A stretch of DNA of 13,324 nt from Gallionella sp. (GTDB lineage Bacteria > Pseudomonadota > Gammaproteobacteria > Burkholderiales > Gallionellaceae). Of this stretch, positions 10,492 through 13,324 are shown piece after piece. Both the position numbers and the translations under genes were made by a program. The notes under the pieces were generated by a model. The model saw nothing but the letters and a program-made list of their open reading frames with translations. It was not told the DNA's origin and made no database searches. Location of the stretch: contig JADGRM010000030.1 of NCBI GenBank assembly GCA_017880945.1, forward strand, positions 1 to 13,324. Direction: 5' to 3'. Each line of letters starts with the position of its first letter. Positions within the stretch are counted from its first letter, which is position 1.

Positions 10492-12363
10492 ATGAGCAGT
10501 ACCCAAACGAAACAAAAATTACCCCCCCTCGTGCTGGGAGCAATCGGCGTGGTGTATGGCGATATCGGCACCAGCCCGCTGTATGCAATACAAGCGACAT
10601 TTGCCGGCACCCATCCGTTGCCTGTCATTGAAGCCAATATTCTCGGCGTGTTATCCGTGATGTTCTGGACCATCATGCTGCTGGTATCGTTCAAATATGT
10701 GGCGATCATCCTGCGCGCGGATAATAACGGTGAAGGCGGATCGCTGGCATTGCTGGCTTTGGTGAGTGAACTGACCACGCAACACCCAAAAATAAAATGG
10801 TTCGTCACCGCGCTCGGCGTATTTGCCGCCGCGCTGTTTTTTGGCGACGGCATGATCACGCCGGCCATCTCGGTGCTGTCGGCAGTCGAGGGTTTAGACC
10901 TGGTTTCTCATCAGTTCAAGAGCTACATACTGCCCATCACCATCATCGTCCTGACCGGATTGTTTTTCATCCAGAAACGCGGCACCGGTCTGGTAGGCTT
11001 GGCATTCGGCCCGATCATGGTGTTCTGGTTTCTTTGTCTGGCGGTGTTCGGCATCATCTCCATCGTACAGAGCCCCGAGATTTTATCGGCACTGAATCCC
11101 ATCTATGCCTTCCGGTTCTTAAGAGCAGACCCCTGGTTATCCTTCCTGGCACTTGGCTCTATCGTTCTCGTGATAACCGGCGGGGAAGCGCTGTATGCAG
11201 ACATGGGACATTTTGGCAAATATCCGATTCGCTTCGCGTGGTTCTCTTTCGTGCTGCCCGCACTGGTGTTGAACTACTTCGGCCAGGGCGCGTTGCTACT
11301 GCACAATCCGCAAGCCATCGCCAATCCGTTCTATCTGCTTGCACCTGCCTGGGCACTGGTGCCGATGGTGCTGCTGGCGACCGTCGCAACGGTCATCGCC
11401 TCGCAAGCCGTCATATCCGGCGCATTTTCGATAGCGAACCAATCCGTGCAAATGGGCTTTCTGCCGCGCATGGAAATTCGCCAGACCTCCGACAAGGCAC
11501 AAGGACAGATTTATGTACCCTTGACCAACTGGACGCTGTATCTGGCGGTAGTCTTTCTGGTTTTTGCCTTCCAAAGCTCCAGCAACCTGGCAGCCGCCTA
11601 TGGCATCGCCGTCACCGGCACCATGACCATCACCACGATACTGATCGCATTCGTCATCGTGTTGTTCTGGCGCTGGCCATTGGCTATCGCCATACCTGTT
11701 ATTTCAGTGCTGCTGGTCGTCGATTTGACTTATTTTGCCGCCAACGCCCTGAAAATTCCTCAAGGAGGCTGGTTCCCTATCGGAATAGCAATCTTATCCT
11801 TCACCGTGCTGACAACATGGAAACGGGGAAGGGAGTTGCTCTTTGCCGAAATCGCGCACCAGTCAGTCCCCATGCAAACAATTCTTGGCGGCATCAATGA
11901 TATGCCGAGAACAAGTGGTACAGCGGTATTCCTGACCCCTGCGAGCGACGGCGCTCCGTCGGCCATGTTGCACAACCTTAAACACAATCACGTCCTTCAT
12001 GAACGCAACATCCTGCTGACGGTGGTGGTCGAGGACAAGCCTTATGTCACAAAAGGCAATCGGCTCCTGATCAAAGAGATGGGCAAAAACTTTTTCAGGT
12101 TGACGGTTTTTTACGGTTTTATGGAAACACCTGATATTCCTGCTGTTCTGGAGTTGTGCGCCACACGCGGACTACCCTTCGACATGATGACCACTTCTTT
12201 CTTCATTTCCCGTGCCCTGCTCGTTACCAGCCCCAATCCCGGCATGATGAAGTGGCGCGAGGATCTGTTCATCGCGTTATCCAAAAATGCGATGAACGCG
12301 GCAGACTTCTTTAAAATCCCGACCAACCGCGTCATTGAAATGGGCACCAGGATCGAAATCTGA
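10492..12363 (+). CDS. kup: Kup-type potassium uptake transporter
   Basis: Kup is a proton-coupled potassium importer of the inner membrane (KUP/HAK/KT family). The 623-residue length is that of E. coli Kup (622). The hallmark GVVYGDIGTSPLYA (19-32) lies in the first membrane segment, and RADNNGEGGSLALLAL (75-90) follows the second. About twelve hydrophobic segments extend to around residue 450, with DGMITPAISVLSAVEG and GGEALYADMGHFG between them. The last 170 residues form the soluble cytoplasmic domain, including FFRLTVFYGFMETPDIPAVLELC. The ATG at 10492 has AGGA 6 bases upstream. The gene stands alone; an rnf operon with its own predicted promoter follows 97 bases later. Confidence 0.98.
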   Translation: MSSTQTKQKLPPLVLGAIGVVYGDIGTSPLYAIQATFAGTHPLPVIEANILGVLSVMFWTIMLLVSFKYVAIILRADNNGEGGSLALLALVSELTTQHPKIKWFVTALGVFAAALFFGDGMITPAISVLSAVEGLDLVSHQFKSYILPITIIVLTGLFFIQKRGTGLVGLAFGPIMVFWFLCLAVFGIISIVQSPEILSALNPIYAFRFLRADPWLSFLALGSIVLVITGGEALYADMGHFGKYPIRFAWFSFVLPALVLNYFGQGALLLHNPQAIANPFYLLAPAWALVPMVLLATVATVIASQAVISGAFSIANQSVQMGFLPRMEIRQTSDKAQGQIYVPLTNWTLYLAVVFLVFAFQSSSNLAAAYGIAVTGTMTITTILIAFVIVLFWRWPLAIAIPVISVLLVVDLTYFAANALKIPQGGWFPIGIAILSFTVLTTWKRGRELLFAEIAHQSVPMQTILGGINDMPRTSGTAVFLTPASDGAPSAMLHNLKHNHVLHERNILLTVVVEDKPYVTKGNRLLIKEMGKNFFRLTVFYGFMETPDIPAVLELCATRGLPFDMMTTSFFISRALLVTSPNPGMMKWREDLFIALSKNAMNAADFFKIPTNRVIEMGTRIEI

Positions 12364-12404
12364 GGATTCTGACTTTCCGGCATATTCATATAACGCTAAC
12401 GCGG

Positions 12405-12433
12405 TTGAAGCGGCATATGAATCGGGGGATAAT
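12405..12433 (+). promoter_or_regulatory. Predicted promoter of the rnf operon
   Basis: TTGAAG (12405-12410) and GATAAT (12428-12433) are separated by 17 bases, giving four and five matches to the sigma-70 hexamers. Transcription would start near 12440, about 20 bases before rnfA. An inverted repeat, ATTCATAT (12384-12391) with ATATGAAT (12415-12422), flanks the -35 and may be a regulator site. Confidence 0.55.
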
Positions 12434-12460
12434 CCGCGCCTGCTTGTTAAGGTGTCGCCA

Positions 12461-13036
12461 ATGACTGAGTATCTGCTGATCCTGGTTAGCGCGGTGTTTG
12501 TAAACAACATCGTGATGGTCAAAATTCTCGGGCTATGCCCGTTCATGGGGGTTTCCAAAAAACTGGAAGCCGCCATCGGCATGGGCGCGGCCACCACTTT
12601 CGTGCTGACCCTGGCCTCGGGTTCGAGCTACCTGATCAACCATTATCTGCTCGGCCCCGAGTTGTCTTATCTCACCACGCTGTCGTTCATAGTGGTGATC
12701 GCCGGCATCGTGCAGTTCACCGAAATGGTGGTGCAGAAAACCAGTCCGATGTTGTATCAGGTGCTCGGCATCTATCTGCCGCTGATCACCACCAACTGCG
12801 CAGTGCTGGGCATTCCGCTGCTCAATGTGCAGGCGAAACACAATTTCATGGAATCCATTTTCTTCGGCATGGGCGGCGCGCTGGGCTTCACGATGGTGAT
12901 GGTGCTGTTTGCCGGGATGCGTGAACGCATGGAAGGTGCGGATGTCCCGGCGATCTTCAAGGGCTCGGCGATCGCGATGGTCACCGCGGGACTGATGAGC
13001 CTGTCCTTCATGGGATTTTCCGGATTGATCAAGTAA
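12461..13036 (+). CDS. rnfA: Rnf electron-transport complex subunit A
   Basis: RnfA is a six-span inner-membrane subunit of the Rnf complex, which couples electron flow between ferredoxin and NAD to ion movement; the E. coli homologue RsxA helps reset SoxR. The 191-residue protein matches E. coli RsxA (193) throughout: MTEYLLILVSAVFVNNIVMV, LGLCPFMGVSKKLEAAIGMG, QFTEMVVQKTSPMLYQVLGIYLPLITTNCAVLG, and MESIFFGMGGALGF near the end. The conserved cysteines in LGLCPF and TTNCAVLG are present. The ATG at 12461 has AAGGTG about 6 bases upstream; longer in-frame starts run back into kup and lack homology. rnfB follows 13 bases after the stop, so the operon begins here. Confidence 0.97.
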   Translation: MTEYLLILVSAVFVNNIVMVKILGLCPFMGVSKKLEAAIGMGAATTFVLTLASGSSYLINHYLLGPELSYLTTLSFIVVIAGIVQFTEMVVQKTSPMLYQVLGIYLPLITTNCAVLGIPLLNVQAKHNFMESIFFGMGGALGFTMVMVLFAGMRERMEGADVPAIFKGSAIAMVTAGLMSLSFMGFSGLIK

Positions 13037-13049
13037 TGGGACTCACCCA

Positions 13050-13324
13050 ATGTTAAGTGCGCTGCTGGTGATGGCAGCCATCGCTATCGTGCTCGGCGCG
13101 GTGCTGGGGTTTGCCGCGATCAAATTCCGTGTCGAAGGCAATCCGCTGGTGGACAAGATCGATGCGATCCTGCCGCAGACACAATGCGGGCAATGCGGCT
13201 TTCCCGGTTGCAAACCCTACGCCACTGCCATTGCTGATGGGGAAGCAGACATAAACAAATGCCCGCCGGGTGGCGAAGAAGGCATCCACAAGCTGGCTGA
13301 CCTGCTCGGCATGGAATTCAAGCC
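13050..13324 (+). CDS. rnfB: Rnf electron-transport complex subunit B, N-terminal part (cut by window end)
   Basis: The visible 91 codons begin with a hydrophobic membrane anchor (MLSALLVMAAIAIVLGAVLG). The RnfB [4Fe-4S] domain follows, with C46, C49, C54 and C71 in TQCGQCGFPGCKPYA and NKCPPGG, the conserved cluster motif of the subunit. RnfB carries electrons between ferredoxin and the rest of the complex. The ATG at 13050 is used; a GGGA about 8 bases upstream is a weak ribosome-binding site. The rest of the gene, with its ferredoxin-like domain, lies beyond the window. The order rnfA-rnfB is the usual one. Confidence 0.95.
   Translation, partial: MLSALLVMAAIAIVLGAVLGFAAIKFRVEGNPLVDKIDAILPQTQCGQCGFPGCKPYATAIADGEADINKCPPGGEEGIHKLADLLGMEFK

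Noticed and set aside
12335..12460. A longer start for rnfA reaching back into kup
   Set aside because: The extra 42 residues have no counterpart in RnfA, and the ATG at 12461 has a proper ribosome-binding site.

Overview
This window looks like ordinary chromosome from a betaproteobacterium, probably of the Nitrosomonadales/Gallionellaceae type. That placement is inferred from the protein flavour (for example an Aat that begins MIPWL), from linked genes such as pmbA opposite darP and aat-bpt-pyrD, and from intergenic hairpin repeats of the TGAG...TCGAA kind. No rRNA, tRNA, CRISPR array, transposase or phage gene is visible. Gene density is high, and no gene-free stretch exceeds about 220 bases.

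Layout. Bases 1-188 hold the start of glyA (minus strand). Behind it are a repeat hairpin, a strong terminator-like stem and a two-gene DUF4160/DUF2442 cassette (minus). Next comes pmbA/tldE (minus), divergent from darP/yjgA (plus), which is followed after 7 bases by a carboxylesterase. A convergent 512-residue protein of unknown function lies on the minus strand, and a heptad-repeat hairpin sits between its end and the esterase end. Divergent from that protein is a plus-strand run: aat, bpt, an unrecognised multi-membrane-segment protein, and pyrD. Then come a MarR-family regulator with its own promoter and paired operators, a small double-CDGSH iron-sulfur protein, the potassium transporter kup, and the first two genes of an rnf operon (rnfA, and rnfB cut by the window end).

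How the genes work together. Aat and Bpt attach Leu/Phe and Leu to protein N-termini and so make N-degrons for the ClpS/ClpAP protease. PmbA/TldE is half of the TldD/E protease. DarP acts in late 50S ribosome assembly. GlyA (one-carbon units) and PyrD (pyrimidines) are core metabolism. RnfA and RnfB belong to a membrane ion-coupled ferredoxin:NAD oxidoreductase, and Kup imports potassium.

The most unusual feature is aat. It carries two in-frame insertions (about 62 and 25 codons), both built from palindromic DNA, at two points that appear to be loops of the enzyme. Other points of interest are a highly acidic, histidine-containing N-terminal extension on DarP, a heptad repeat that supplies the stop codon of the 512-residue gene, a long imperfect inverted repeat between aat and bpt, and a textbook MarR autoregulatory promoter with two 18-bp palindromes 21 bp apart. 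Housekeeping functions account for most of the window, and I see no clear multi-gene novel system.
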